Assembly: GCF_052113225.1 (NCBI RefSeq)
Contig: NZ_JBFRCT010000012.1
Coordinates: 1 to 64,000, forward strand
Direction of reading: 5' to 3'
Origin: Pristimantibacillus sp052113225
GTDB taxonomy: Bacteria; Bacillota; Bacilli; Paenibacillales; Paenibacillaceae
Length of the DNA: 64,000 bases
The translations under genes and the position numbers were made by a program. The notes under the pieces were generated by a model. It had not been told where the DNA came from. It saw nothing but the letters and a program-made list of their open reading frames with translations, and ran no database searches. Position 1 is the stretch's first letter. The number at the start of each line of letters is the position of its first letter. Below are positions 8,411-17,208 of this stretch, piece by piece.

Positions 8411-9949
8411 ATGGCTTCCTCTTATGTAATTGGAACGGATATCGGAACAACGAGTACGAAATCTGTATTATTTGATAAAGGTGGGCATGTCATTGCGACC
8501 CATACGATAGAATACCCGCTATACTCAACGAAGTCGGACATCGCGGAGCAGGATCCGGATGAGATCTTCCGCGCGGTCGTCAGTACGATCAAGGAAGTCG
8601 TAGCTAAGGGCGGTGCTGAGCAGGAAGGTGTGCTGTGCGTGTCATTCAGCTCAGCGATGCATAGTGTCATCGCGGTTGATAGCGAAGGCCGGCCGCTTAC
8701 ACGATGCATTACTTGGGCGGACAATCGCAGTGCGATGTGGACCGAACGGATCAAGAACGAGATGAACGGTCATCAAATTTATTTGCGCACGGGCACGCCG
8801 CTGCATCCGATGTCTCCGCTGTCCAAGCTTGTGTGGCTGCGAAATACGGATCCAGAGCTGTTTGGACGCACGCATAAGTTTATTTCCATCAAGGAATACG
8901 TGTTCCATCAGATGTTCAATCGGTATGTTATCGATTATTCGATTGCATCAGCGACAGGGATGTTTAATCTAACCCAGCTCAAATGGGATGCGGAAGCGCT
9001 GCAGGTAGCAGGTGTTACACCGGACAGATTGTCCGAGCCTGTACCAACTACCTACATTTTGGAAGGGATAGAGCCGAAATGGGCAGCCGAAATGGGACTG
9101 CCAGCTTCCACACCATTCATCGTAGGAGCAAGCGATGGCGTATTATCCAATCTGGGTGTTAATGCGATTGAGCCAGGAACGGTTGCTGTGACGATCGGGA
9201 CAAGTGGAGCGATCCGTGCTGTAACCGACCGGCCAGTGACGGATCCGAAGGGACGTATCTTCTGCTATGCACTCGCAGACGACATGTGGGTGATTGGTGG
9301 TCCGGTCAACAACGGTGGAATGATCTTCCGCTGGCTGCGCGACCAACTGTGTTCCGCAGAGACGGAGACAGCGAAGCGGCTTGGCAAGGACCCATACGAT
9401 ATTTTGACTGATATTGCTGCGCGGGTGCCGGCTGGTGCGGACGGCCTGTTGTTCCATCCTTATTTGGCAGGCGAGAGAGCGCCGCTCTGGGATGCGAATG
9501 CAAGAGGCTCGTTTTTCGGACTTGGTCTGCAGCATAAGAAGGAGCACATGATTCGTGCTGTCCTGGAAGGTGTTATTTTCAACCTATTCACGGTATTTAT
9601 GGCGCTTGAAGAGATGATAGGTCACCCGACCAAAATCCAAGCGACTGGCGGCTTTGCCCGTTCGGAGCTGTGGCGTCAAATGATGGCGGATATTTTCGAG
9701 CAGGAGGTCCATGTGCCGGAAAGTTTCGAGAGCTCTTGTCTTGGCGCAGCAATCTTAGGACTGTACAGCATCGGTGAAGTTGATTCTCTGCATGTGGTCT
9801 CAAGCATGATGGGGACATCTCACAAGCATCGGCCTGAACAAGGCAATGTGGAGAAGTATAAGGAACTGAGCCGGATTTATGTCCGGATCTCACGGCTGCT
9901 GACTTCGGAATACAAGGAAATTGCAGCTTATCAGAAAAAGTGGATGTAA
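8411..9949 (+). CDS. gntK: Gluconokinase (FGGY family)
   Basis: The 512-residue FGGY carbohydrate kinase phosphorylates gluconate to 6-phosphogluconate with ATP. Visible features are the N-terminal phosphate motif GTDIGTTSTKSVLFD, the segment SFSSAMHSVIAVD, ITWADNRS, and the C-terminal GGFARSELWRQMMAD and ESSCLGAAILG nucleotide-binding elements. Length and sequence fit Bacillus-type GntK rather than the short AAA-type GntK of enteric bacteria. The ATG has AAAGGAGAG upstream. No 6-phosphogluconate dehydrogenase or GntR repressor is in the window, unlike the classic B. subtilis gnt operon. Control may therefore pass through the kinase/regulator pair upstream. Confidence 0.93.
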   Translation: MASSYVIGTDIGTTSTKSVLFDKGGHVIATHTIEYPLYSTKSDIAEQDPDEIFRAVVSTIKEVVAKGGAEQEGVLCVSFSSAMHSVIAVDSEGRPLTRCITWADNRSAMWTERIKNEMNGHQIYLRTGTPLHPMSPLSKLVWLRNTDPELFGRTHKFISIKEYVFHQMFNRYVIDYSIASATGMFNLTQLKWDAEALQVAGVTPDRLSEPVPTTYILEGIEPKWAAEMGLPASTPFIVGASDGVLSNLGVNAIEPGTVAVTIGTSGAIRAVTDRPVTDPKGRIFCYALADDMWVIGGPVNNGGMIFRWLRDQLCSAETETAKRLGKDPYDILTDIAARVPAGADGLLFHPYLAGERAPLWDANARGSFFGLGLQHKKEHMIRAVLEGVIFNLFTVFMALEEMIGHPTKIQATGGFARSELWRQMMADIFEQEVHVPESFESSCLGAAILGLYSIGEVDSLHVVSSMMGTSHKHRPEQGNVEKYKELSRIYVRISRLLTSEYKEIAAYQKKWM

Positions 9950-9955
9950 TGGAAG

Positions 9956-9986
9956 AAGGAGCTTGCCTTTTGGCAGGCTTCTTTTT
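9956..9986 (+). terminator. Rho-independent terminator after gntK
   Basis: AAGGAGCTTGCC pairs with GGCAGGCTTCTT across a TTTT loop, followed by TTTTTG. Confidence 0.85.
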
Positions 9987-10058
9987 GTTTGTTCTCCTAT
10001 TCGATTGAGACGATGTCTTTTCCAAGCATAGAACGGGAAGTCTAGGGATAACGAGATT

Positions 10059-10123
10059 GTCGTCAAAGCGCAAAAAATTAGTCGTCATATGCATAGACCG
10101 TACTAAATGCCATCAAGTAAGAT
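10059..10123 (+). promoter_or_regulatory. Direct-repeat operator and promoter before the second kinase/regulator operon
   Basis: GTCGTCAAAGCGCAA starts at 10059 and a second GTCGTCA at 10081, 22 bp on. A weak -35 (TAGACC, 10094) and -10 (TAAGAT, 10118) follow with an 18-bp spacer. The same arrangement at identical distances occurs at 15225-15289. Two half-sites two helical turns apart fit an AraC-type regulator, probably the one encoded at 11937 (inference). Confidence 0.65.
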
Positions 10124-10177
10124 GGAGGGATACTCCCGTTTGCATAATCTGAAATTCGGGATAGGAGGAGGGCGCTA

Positions 10178-11929
10178 TTGCTCAGACATCTGAGATCCAT
10201 TCCATGGAATTCAATGACGGTCAAGCTGGTGCTTGGCCTATTAAGTATTACCGTACCTTTAATTGCGCTTTTGCTTTATAACAATTCCTATAGTGTGAAT
10301 GTCGTGCATAGTCAAGTTGCAGCGTCAAACAAGAACTTAATTGATATTTATATGAATCAGATCGATGCACAATTTACGGAAGTGGAGAGGCATTTGGCCG
10401 GATTAACAGCAACGGATTTAAATGTTCAGTACATGGGAGATTCCATTTCAGAGGATGATTATGTTCTTGCGAGAACGGCTGTTTACCGCAAATTAACCTC
10501 CGATTTGTCCATTTATCCTTATGTTGACGGCTTTTATGTTTACTCCATCGCACGTCATGATGGCGTGGAAGCTTATAAAGGGGCATTATCTTATCCTCAG
10601 CTGACCGATATTCGCCAAGTGTTGCGAGATAAAGTTGGCGAGCTGTCACAGAAATCACAATACCAAAATATCCAGTGGAAGATTCAGCAGATGGGCGGAG
10701 AGAATTATCTGGTTCGGCTTATGCACGACGGTGATCTTTATGTTGGTGCTTGGGTGAAGACATCCACTGTGCTGCAGCCACTCAAGGGGATGCGAACCGG
10801 CGCGACAGGAGCTGTGCTTCTTGTAGATGGACAAGGACATAATCTATATTCGACAAGGGATATCTCGAATAAGCACCTTAATCTGTCGGGAGGATTTCAA
10901 AGCTATTATTTGTCCGGCCAAGAAGATAAGTACCTGATTGTTGGAGAGGCTTCTAGCAAAGGGAGCTTCAGTCTCATTGCAGCAATCCCGGACGAGTCAA
11001 TTTTAGAAAATCTGCCCTATTTGACTAAAGCTTCAACTGTTGTTATTTTATTAGCCTTATTAATGCTCCCACTCAGCTTCTTTATTCTGCGTAAGGTCAT
11101 TCTTCTGCCGCTTAGCAAGATGGTCAGTGCAATGAGAATGATGGGAAAGGGGAATTTGAACATCCGGATCGATGCCGTTCAAGCACCTGATGAAATCCTG
11201 CTTGTGAATAGGACTTTTAACACGATGATTTCCCAAATAGAAGAACTGAAGATTCATGTATATGAGGAGCAGATCAGCAAACAGCGGGCGGAGCTCAAGC
11301 ATTTGCAGCTGCAGATTAATCCGCATTTTTTCATGAATTCGTTAAATATCTTGTATAATCTGGCGCAGGTTCGAAAGTTCGAACCGATTCAGGAAATGAC
11401 CATGCACCTAGTCCATTACTTCCGCTATATGTTCCAAAGCCACCAATCCCTAGTTCTGCTGAAGGATGAGCTTCTGCATATCCGTCATTATTTACGTATT
11501 CAGCAGATGCGGTTTCCCGATACATTCTCTTGCGAGATTGCTATTCCTCCATACCTGGAGTCTACCGCTATCCCTCCGCTTATGATTCTGACAGTGGTGG
11601 AAAATTCCGTGAAGTATGCTGTGAAGCCAGTAGAGCCAATTAAGCTGGTGATCGAAGCGGAGTTGGATGATCTTGCTGAAGAACCAATGGTGTGTATTAC
11701 GGTGCGTGACACCGGCGAAGGGTACTCGGATGCTGCACTGTCCCGTCTACACGATGGGGAAATGTACGAAGATGAGAACGGTGAGCATATCGGGTTATGG
11801 AATATTAGAGAAAGATTGAAGCTTCAGTACGGCGACAATGCATGGATGGACTGCTACAATGATGATCCACATGGAGCGGTGACCGAAATTGTCGTTCCGT
11901 TATACGCTAATCAGGAACATAAGGAGTGA
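10178..11929 (+). CDS. Two-component sensor histidine kinase, YesM-type
   Basis: The 583-residue kinase starts at TTG 10178, chosen because AGGAGG lies about 9 bases upstream. Membrane spans at about 17-37 and 283-305 enclose an extracytoplasmic sensor region. A HAMP domain follows, then His383 in QINPHFFMNS. The ATPase domain shows VENSVKYAV, DTGEGYS and HIGLWNIRERL. Length and order are the same as for the first kinase (3631). It overlaps no other gene, and the regulator follows after 7 bp. Confidence 0.93.
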   Translation: MLRHLRSIPWNSMTVKLVLGLLSITVPLIALLLYNNSYSVNVVHSQVAASNKNLIDIYMNQIDAQFTEVERHLAGLTATDLNVQYMGDSISEDDYVLARTAVYRKLTSDLSIYPYVDGFYVYSIARHDGVEAYKGALSYPQLTDIRQVLRDKVGELSQKSQYQNIQWKIQQMGGENYLVRLMHDGDLYVGAWVKTSTVLQPLKGMRTGATGAVLLVDGQGHNLYSTRDISNKHLNLSGGFQSYYLSGQEDKYLIVGEASSKGSFSLIAAIPDESILENLPYLTKASTVVILLALLMLPLSFFILRKVILLPLSKMVSAMRMMGKGNLNIRIDAVQAPDEILLVNRTFNTMISQIEELKIHVYEEQISKQRAELKHLQLQINPHFFMNSLNILYNLAQVRKFEPIQEMTMHLVHYFRYMFQSHQSLVLLKDELLHIRHYLRIQQMRFPDTFSCEIAIPPYLESTAIPPLMILTVVENSVKYAVKPVEPIKLVIEAELDDLAEEPMVCITVRDTGEGYSDAALSRLHDGEMYEDENGEHIGLWNIRERLKLQYGDNAWMDCYNDDPHGAVTEIVVPLYANQEHKE

Positions 11930-11936
11930 ACGAAGT

Positions 11937-13610
11937 ATGCGTCAGCTGCTCATTGTGGATGATGAACCAATTGCAGTAGATGGTCTGAAATCCGGTGTGG
12001 ATTGGCCGTCTATCGGGATCTCAAGAGTGATGACAGCTTATAGTGTCGATCAGGCAAAAGAAATATTCGGGCAAGAGCCCGTTGATATTTTGCTATGCGA
12101 TATTGAGATGCCAAGGGGAACGGGGCTTCAGCTGTTGGAATGGGTTCGAAGTCACCACCCACGTACGGAGACAGTATTTCTGACTTGTCATGCCAATTTT
12201 CAATATGCCAAACAAGCGATACAGCTTGGAAGTCTAGACTATCTGCTCAAGCCGATTCCTTATGAAGAGCTTAAGGCTGTTGTCGAAAAAGCAATACGAA
12301 AAATGGACAAAGAACAGCATTTAAGTGAATTCAGTCAGTTCGGCAAGTATTGGCTGCAGCATCAGCCGCTGGTGGTAGAGCGGTTCTGGGGAGATGTGCT
12401 AAATCAGGCTATACCTGCACAAGCACAGGCCATCAACACCGCAGCTCATGAACGAAATATTCCGTATTCCGAGAGCCTTGTTTTCCTGCCAATTCTATTG
12501 CGTATCCGGCGTTGGTATAAGGAATATTCGTTAAGGGACAAGAAGACGATGGAATACGCACTACGCAAAGCAGCACAGGAAGTGCTGATGCAAAGGCAAG
12601 ACAGCGGTCTTCTCATTACAACTGGTGAGGATTCGATGCTTGTCTTATTGAATGGCGGTAAGGAAGCTTCTGATTCAAGCATTATGAAAGCATTATGTGA
12701 ATCGTATATAGCTGCCTGCCGTCAGTATTTCGAATGCGACGTTTCCTGCTATATCGGGGATAGCGTTCGAGGCTATGAGATGGCGGCCATGTATCAGCGC
12801 TTGCAGCGGCTGGACATCGACAATGTCGCCTCTGATCATTGTGTTGCGTTCCTTGGTGAGCAATCTGGTCCTGAATATCCTCAGACGCTTCCCGATATGG
12901 GGCTGTGGGGGATTATGATGAAGGAAAGCGCACGGGATAAAGTGATAGGGGAGGCTGAACGTTTTATAAAGAAGCAGGTTGAGGAAGCCAGTCTAACCCC
13001 TAGTCTACTGGCCGTATTTATTCAGGATTTTCAACAAATGGTTCATTATGTGCTTCAGATCAAAGGTATTCAGGCCCATCTATTGCTTAGCGACACTAAG
13101 TCTGTGGAATTGTATGCCCGCTCGGGTCGATCAGCCAAGGATGTACTCATCTGGCTTCGTTATATTGTGAACAAATCACTGGATTACATCGAATCCCTCG
13201 AGCATTCTCCGAGTGTCGTTGAACAAGCGAAGGCTTATATTCAGCAGCATTTAGCTGACGTGATTTCCAGAGAAGATATTGCGGGTCATGTATATCTGAA
13301 TCCCGATTATTTGACACGCATCTTTAAACGTGAGACTGGCATGTCCATTTCAGATTATCTGCTGCAGCAAAGACTCCATATTGCGGCTGAGCTGCTAGTA
13401 AATACAGATCTGTCTGTCAGTGCGGTTGCGACTCGAATCGGATATGCCAACTTTTCTCACTTCTCCCGTATATTCAAAAAATATATGGGAATTAATCCGC
13501 TCGAGTACCGGCATTCAAGCGAAAGTCGTGAAAGTGACAGTGGGAAGTCGGATGAACAGCGGAGAGAGGAACATCTGCCATTCTACAATATAGACAGCTT
13601 CACAGAATGA
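11937..13610 (+). CDS. Response regulator with AraC-type DNA-binding domain, YesN-type
   Basis: ATG 11937 is preferred over earlier in-frame codons because AAGGAG (11921-11926) is 10 bases upstream. The 557-residue protein has a receiver domain with VDDE, phospho-acceptor Asp55 in LLCDIEMPRG, and LLKPIPYEEL. The C-terminal AraC-type double helix-turn-helix (about 430-530) ends with GINPLEYRH. A ~30-residue charged tail follows (SESRESDSGKSDEQRREE), which is unusual for the family. It likely activates the repeat-bearing promoters at 10059 and 15225. Confidence 0.93.
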   Translation: MRQLLIVDDEPIAVDGLKSGVDWPSIGISRVMTAYSVDQAKEIFGQEPVDILLCDIEMPRGTGLQLLEWVRSHHPRTETVFLTCHANFQYAKQAIQLGSLDYLLKPIPYEELKAVVEKAIRKMDKEQHLSEFSQFGKYWLQHQPLVVERFWGDVLNQAIPAQAQAINTAAHERNIPYSESLVFLPILLRIRRWYKEYSLRDKKTMEYALRKAAQEVLMQRQDSGLLITTGEDSMLVLLNGGKEASDSSIMKALCESYIAACRQYFECDVSCYIGDSVRGYEMAAMYQRLQRLDIDNVASDHCVAFLGEQSGPEYPQTLPDMGLWGIMMKESARDKVIGEAERFIKKQVEEASLTPSLLAVFIQDFQQMVHYVLQIKGIQAHLLLSDTKSVELYARSGRSAKDVLIWLRYIVNKSLDYIESLEHSPSVVEQAKAYIQQHLADVISREDIAGHVYLNPDYLTRIFKRETGMSISDYLLQQRLHIAAELLVNTDLSVSAVATRIGYANFSHFSRIFKKYMGINPLEYRHSSESRESDSGKSDEQRREEHLPFYNIDSFTE

Positions 13611-13629
13611 ATAGGCAGGGGGAAAAAAG

Positions 13630-15147
13630 ATGAAGAAGTCATTGGCCGTATCTTCGGCTTTGCTGCTTGGTATATCGCTGACTTTGTCAGCATGCGGCAG
13701 CAATAATAACAGCAGTAACTCGGAGAATGCAGGGGCGAACGCATCAACGGCGCCAAGTGGTAAGATTGAGGAGCTGACAATAGCTTTTCCAAGTACGGCA
13801 CCTAAGGATCTGCAATTGATAGAGGATGCGATTAATAAGATCACAGAGCAAAAGATTCAAGCGAGGGTTCACCTGACTCCGATCAGCGGAGGCGAATGGG
13901 TACAGCAGACCAACCTCATGTTAACAAGTAATGAGAAGCTGGACTTGATGTTTGTCTCAGGTGGTCTATATAACAGTATGGTTGCCAAGGAACAGCTTGT
14001 ACCTCTGGACGAGCTGCTCGGAAAGTATGGTGAAGGTATTAAGACGGCTGTTGGCGAGGACTATCTAAGTGCCGCTAAAGTGAATAACCAGATTTATGCG
14101 ATTCCGACCGTACGGGACATGGCATCAGATTATGGTATTACGATGCGAAAGGATCTAGTGGATAAATACAGCATTGATACTAATGCGATTAAGACGCTGG
14201 ACGACCTCAGCAAAGTACTGAAGACGATCAAAGATGGAGAAGGCTTCGCTCCGCTTATTCCATCTTCTCCAGGACAAACCTATCTAGATAACTACTTGTT
14301 CTACGACCGTCTAGGAGACGGCATTGGGGTTCTGCCGGGTTATGATAACGGCTTAAAGGTTGTTAATCTCTATGAGACACAGGAGTATAAGGATCTTCTG
14401 ACCAGACTCCGTGACTGGTACCAGCAAGGTTATATCATGAGGGATGCTGCAACGAATAAAACAACACCTTGGGAGCTAATCAAATCCAATAAAGGCTTTG
14501 CTTATTTCGCAGGCATGAAGCCAGGCTTTGCCGAGCAGGAGTCGCAAGCGGCAGGCACACCACTCGTAGCCGTAGAGCTTCTGCCGGCTGTAGCGATGAC
14601 CAGCACGGTTACAGGTGCAATGTGGGGTATTCCGGTTAACACGAGGCTGGAAGATAAAGCGGTTCAATTCCTCAATCTGATGTATTCGGACAAAGAGATC
14701 GTCAATCTCCTTGACTGGGGTATTGAAGGCACGCATTATGTGAAGTCAGCAGATCAGGACAATGTTATTGAATATCCTACAGGTGTTGATGCTGCCACAA
14801 CCGGGTATAATATGCCGCTTGGCTGGATGTTCGGCAACCAGTTCCTGTCCTATGTCATGAAGGGTAATGATCCGGAGATCTGGACCAAGATGGGTGAATT
14901 TAATCATGCAGCGAAACGCTCCAAGGCGCTTGGCTTCGGCTTTGATCCAACTCCGGTTAAGACGGAGTATGCTGCGGTATCGAACGTAATTACCCAATAC
15001 GAAATGCCGCTCGAGACCGGTAGCGTTGATCCGGTGAAAGTACTACCGGAATTTATTGCTAAACTAAAGTCTGCAGGCATTGAAAAAATTATCGTAGAGA
15101 AGCAAAAGCAGCTGGATGCTTGGGCACAGGCTAACTCTGTTCAATAA
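13630..15147 (+). CDS. Oligosaccharide-binding lipoprotein of an LplA-type ABC transporter
   Basis: The 505-residue protein has a lipoprotein signal peptide with lipobox LSAC (cysteine about residue 22) and a serine/asparagine-rich tether. The rest fits the large solute-binding proteins used by LplABC/YtcQ-type importers, including a C-terminal DUF3502-like region. It should capture an oligosaccharide outside the cell for the permeases at 15337 and 16284. AGGGGG lies before the ATG. It follows the regulator by 19 bp, so it shares that transcript. A terminator directly after it separates it from the permease genes. Confidence 0.92.
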   Translation: MKKSLAVSSALLLGISLTLSACGSNNNSSNSENAGANASTAPSGKIEELTIAFPSTAPKDLQLIEDAINKITEQKIQARVHLTPISGGEWVQQTNLMLTSNEKLDLMFVSGGLYNSMVAKEQLVPLDELLGKYGEGIKTAVGEDYLSAAKVNNQIYAIPTVRDMASDYGITMRKDLVDKYSIDTNAIKTLDDLSKVLKTIKDGEGFAPLIPSSPGQTYLDNYLFYDRLGDGIGVLPGYDNGLKVVNLYETQEYKDLLTRLRDWYQQGYIMRDAATNKTTPWELIKSNKGFAYFAGMKPGFAEQESQAAGTPLVAVELLPAVAMTSTVTGAMWGIPVNTRLEDKAVQFLNLMYSDKEIVNLLDWGIEGTHYVKSADQDNVIEYPTGVDAATTGYNMPLGWMFGNQFLSYVMKGNDPEIWTKMGEFNHAAKRSKALGFGFDPTPVKTEYAAVSNVITQYEMPLETGSVDPVKVLPEFIAKLKSAGIEKIIVEKQKQLDAWAQANSVQ

Positions 15148-15164
15148 TGTCCTTAAGGCTAATC

Positions 15165-15198
15165 AACCGACCAATTCAATATTGGTCGGTTTTTTTTG
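15165..15198 (+). terminator. Rho-independent terminator between binding-protein and permease genes
   Basis: AACCGACCAAT pairs perfectly with ATTGGTCGGTT around TCAAT, followed by seven further T residues. It should limit read-through from the kinase/regulator/lipoprotein transcript into the permease/hydrolase genes. Confidence 0.88.
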
Positions 15199-15224
15199 TT
15201 GCTCTTGCAGGCACCTAGATGATA

Positions 15225-15289
15225 GTCGTCAAAGCGCAAGGAGGAAGTCGTTCATGCGGTAGTGAGGAGAGGGGGAAATTCATTAACAT
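15225..15289 (+). promoter_or_regulatory. Direct-repeat operator and promoter before the permease/hydrolase operon
   Basis: GTCGTCAAAGCGCAA at 15225 and GTCGTTCATGC at 15247 repeat the arrangement at 10059/10081. TAGTGA (15260) and TAACAT (15284) lie at the same offsets (+35, +59) as the boxes of the upstream promoter. Confidence 0.65.
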
Positions 15290-15336
15290 AGGATTACAAT
15301 CGGCAACGAGCCGAACACAGAAAGGGGAAAGAAGCG

Positions 15337-16268
15337 GTGACTACAATCACACATCGCAACAAAAGAAGGAGCCTTCGTCGGTTCATACCGCTCTACATCA
15401 TGCTGCTGCCGGGTCTAGTTTACCTGGCAATTAATAATTACATGCCTTTGTTTGGCCTGTCGATTGCCTTCAAGGACATCAACTTTCGCAAGGGACTATG
15501 GCATAGTGATTGGATCGGATTCCAGAACTTCGAATACCTGTTCAAGACTAGCGACGCCTGGCTCATTACACGCAATACTTTGCTGTACAACACCATATTT
15601 ATCGTACTTGGACTAGCTCTAGCGGTAGCGATCGCTATTTTGCTCAACGAAATCAAGAATAGAATTGCATCTCGTCTGTACCAGAGTGTCCTTATTCTGC
15701 CTTTTCTCATCTCGATCATTTTGGTGAGCTATCTGGTATATGCAATGCTGAGCATGGATACGGGCTTTATGAATAACACCGTACTGCCTGCATTAGGCCT
15801 TGAGCCGATCAACTGGTACAACGAGCCGGAGTATTGGCCGTATATCTTGACCATCGTTCATCTCTGGAAGGGAGCCGGCTATTCCTGCATCGTGTTCCTG
15901 GCAGCCATCATTGGCATTGATCCGGAATATTACGAGGCGGCGAAGCTTGATGGTGCCTCAAAGTGGATGCAGATCCGCAAGATTACGATTCCGATGATCA
16001 CACCGGTCATCATTATGCTGACACTGCTCGGTATTGGCCGGATTTTCTACTCCGACTTCGGATTGTTCTACCAGGTTCCTATGAACTCGGGAGCTCTGTT
16101 CTCCCCACCAACGTCATTGACACCTATGTATTCCGGGGATTGATGCAGCTAGGTGATATCGGCATGTCCTCCGCGGCTGGCTTCTATCAGTCTTTGGTCG
16201 GGTTCGTGCTCGTGCTTGTCTCCAATACCGTCGTGCGGAAAATCAACAAAGAGAACGCGTTGTTCTAG
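15337..16268 (+). CDS. ABC sugar transporter permease, LplB-type (reading frame broken near 16102)
   Basis: The GTG start at 15337 follows AAAGGGGA. The protein is the first of two inner-membrane permeases of an oligosaccharide importer, with about six spans and the EAAxxDGA-type ATPase-contact loop (YYEAAKLDGASKWMQIRKI, about 197-215). The frame entered at 15337 ends early at 16143. The proper C-terminus (TNVIDTYVFRGL through KINKENALF) continues in another frame to 16268. Reading five Cs instead of four at about 16103-16106 restores one open frame with an ordinary sequence. That makes a homopolymer sequencing error more likely than a real pseudogene. No ATPase gene is present; such importers usually borrow a shared MsmX-type ATPase. 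Confidence 0.85.
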
Positions 16269-16283
16269 AGAGGAGCCCTTGTT

Positions 16284-17168
16284 ATGGATAAAGAAAATCG
16301 AATCTGGCAGTGGTCGGCGCATATTATCTTGATCGCACTTTCGGCCGCTTGCATCCTGCCGTTTATTCTATTGTTTATGGCATCAATCACGGATGAGTCG
16401 GCCATAGTAGCCCACGGCTATACGCTCTTCCCTTCTGCCTTCAGTTTTGAAGCTTATGAATATTTGTGGAATCAGTCGAGCCAGATTTTTCANGCTTATG
16501 GTGTTACGGTCTTGGTTACGGTCATCGGTACATCGGCAAGTCTAGTCATAACCTCATTGCTGGCGTATCCCTTGTCGCGCAAGGATTTGCCGGGCGGACA
16601 GATGATTGCTTTTATTGTCTTTTTCACACTGCTGTTTAATGGGGGCCTTGTACCAACCTATTTGGTCTATACGCAAATCTTCCATTTGAAAAATACGATT
16701 TTTGCGCTGCTTATTCCATGGCTGCTCATGAATGGCTTTAATGTCCTCTTGATGCGGACTTTCTTCTCAACGACGATACCAACTGCCGTATTGGAATCGG
16801 CGGCCATCGACGGGGCAGGCGAATTCAAAACATATTACCGAATCATCCTGCCACTTTCAATGCCGATTCTGGCTACCGTTGGTATGTTCCAGACGCTGGG
16901 TTATTGGAATGATTGGAACAATGGTTTGGTGTTCGTAACGGATCCGGATTTGTTCAGCCTGCAAAATGTTCTAAATCGCATTATGAGTGATATTCAATTC
17001 TTGACCTCGAACAGCCACATGGGTACGACCCAAGCCTTGGCGCAGCTTCCTAGTGAGACATTCCGAATGGCGATTGCGGTTATCGGTGTTATTCCGATTC
17101 TGCTTGTCTATCCGTTTTTCCAGAAATATTTCGTGAAAGGGATGACGATCGGCGCAGTGAAAGGCTAA
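16284..17168 (+). CDS. ABC sugar transporter permease, LplC/YtcP-type
   Basis: The 294-residue MalG-like permease has about six membrane spans and the ESAAIDGAGEFKTYYRIILP loop that contacts the ATPase. It pairs with the permease at 15337 and the lipoprotein at 13630. AGAGGAG lies upstream of the ATG. Base 16493 is recorded as N, third position of codon 70 (CAN), so residue 70 is His or Gln. The C-terminal FVKGMTIGAVKG is typical. Confidence 0.93.
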   Translation: MDKENRIWQWSAHIILIALSAACILPFILLFMASITDESAIVAHGYTLFPSAFSFEAYEYLWNQSSQIFXAYGVTVLVTVIGTSASLVITSLLAYPLSRKDLPGGQMIAFIVFFTLLFNGGLVPTYLVYTQIFHLKNTIFALLIPWLLMNGFNVLLMRTFFSTTIPTAVLESAAIDGAGEFKTYYRIILPLSMPILATVGMFQTLGYWNDWNNGLVFVTDPDLFSLQNVLNRIMSDIQFLTSNSHMGTTQALAQLPSETFRMAIAVIGVIPILLVYPFFQKYFVKGMTIGAVKG

Positions 17169-17208
17169 TCCGCCCGGTCTAACTGAATTTGAAGGGAGAG
17201 TAAGAATA

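Noticed and set aside
9597..10094. 165-codon minus-strand open frame
   Set aside because: It is mostly antisense to gntK, has no ribosome site and its composition is not protein-like.
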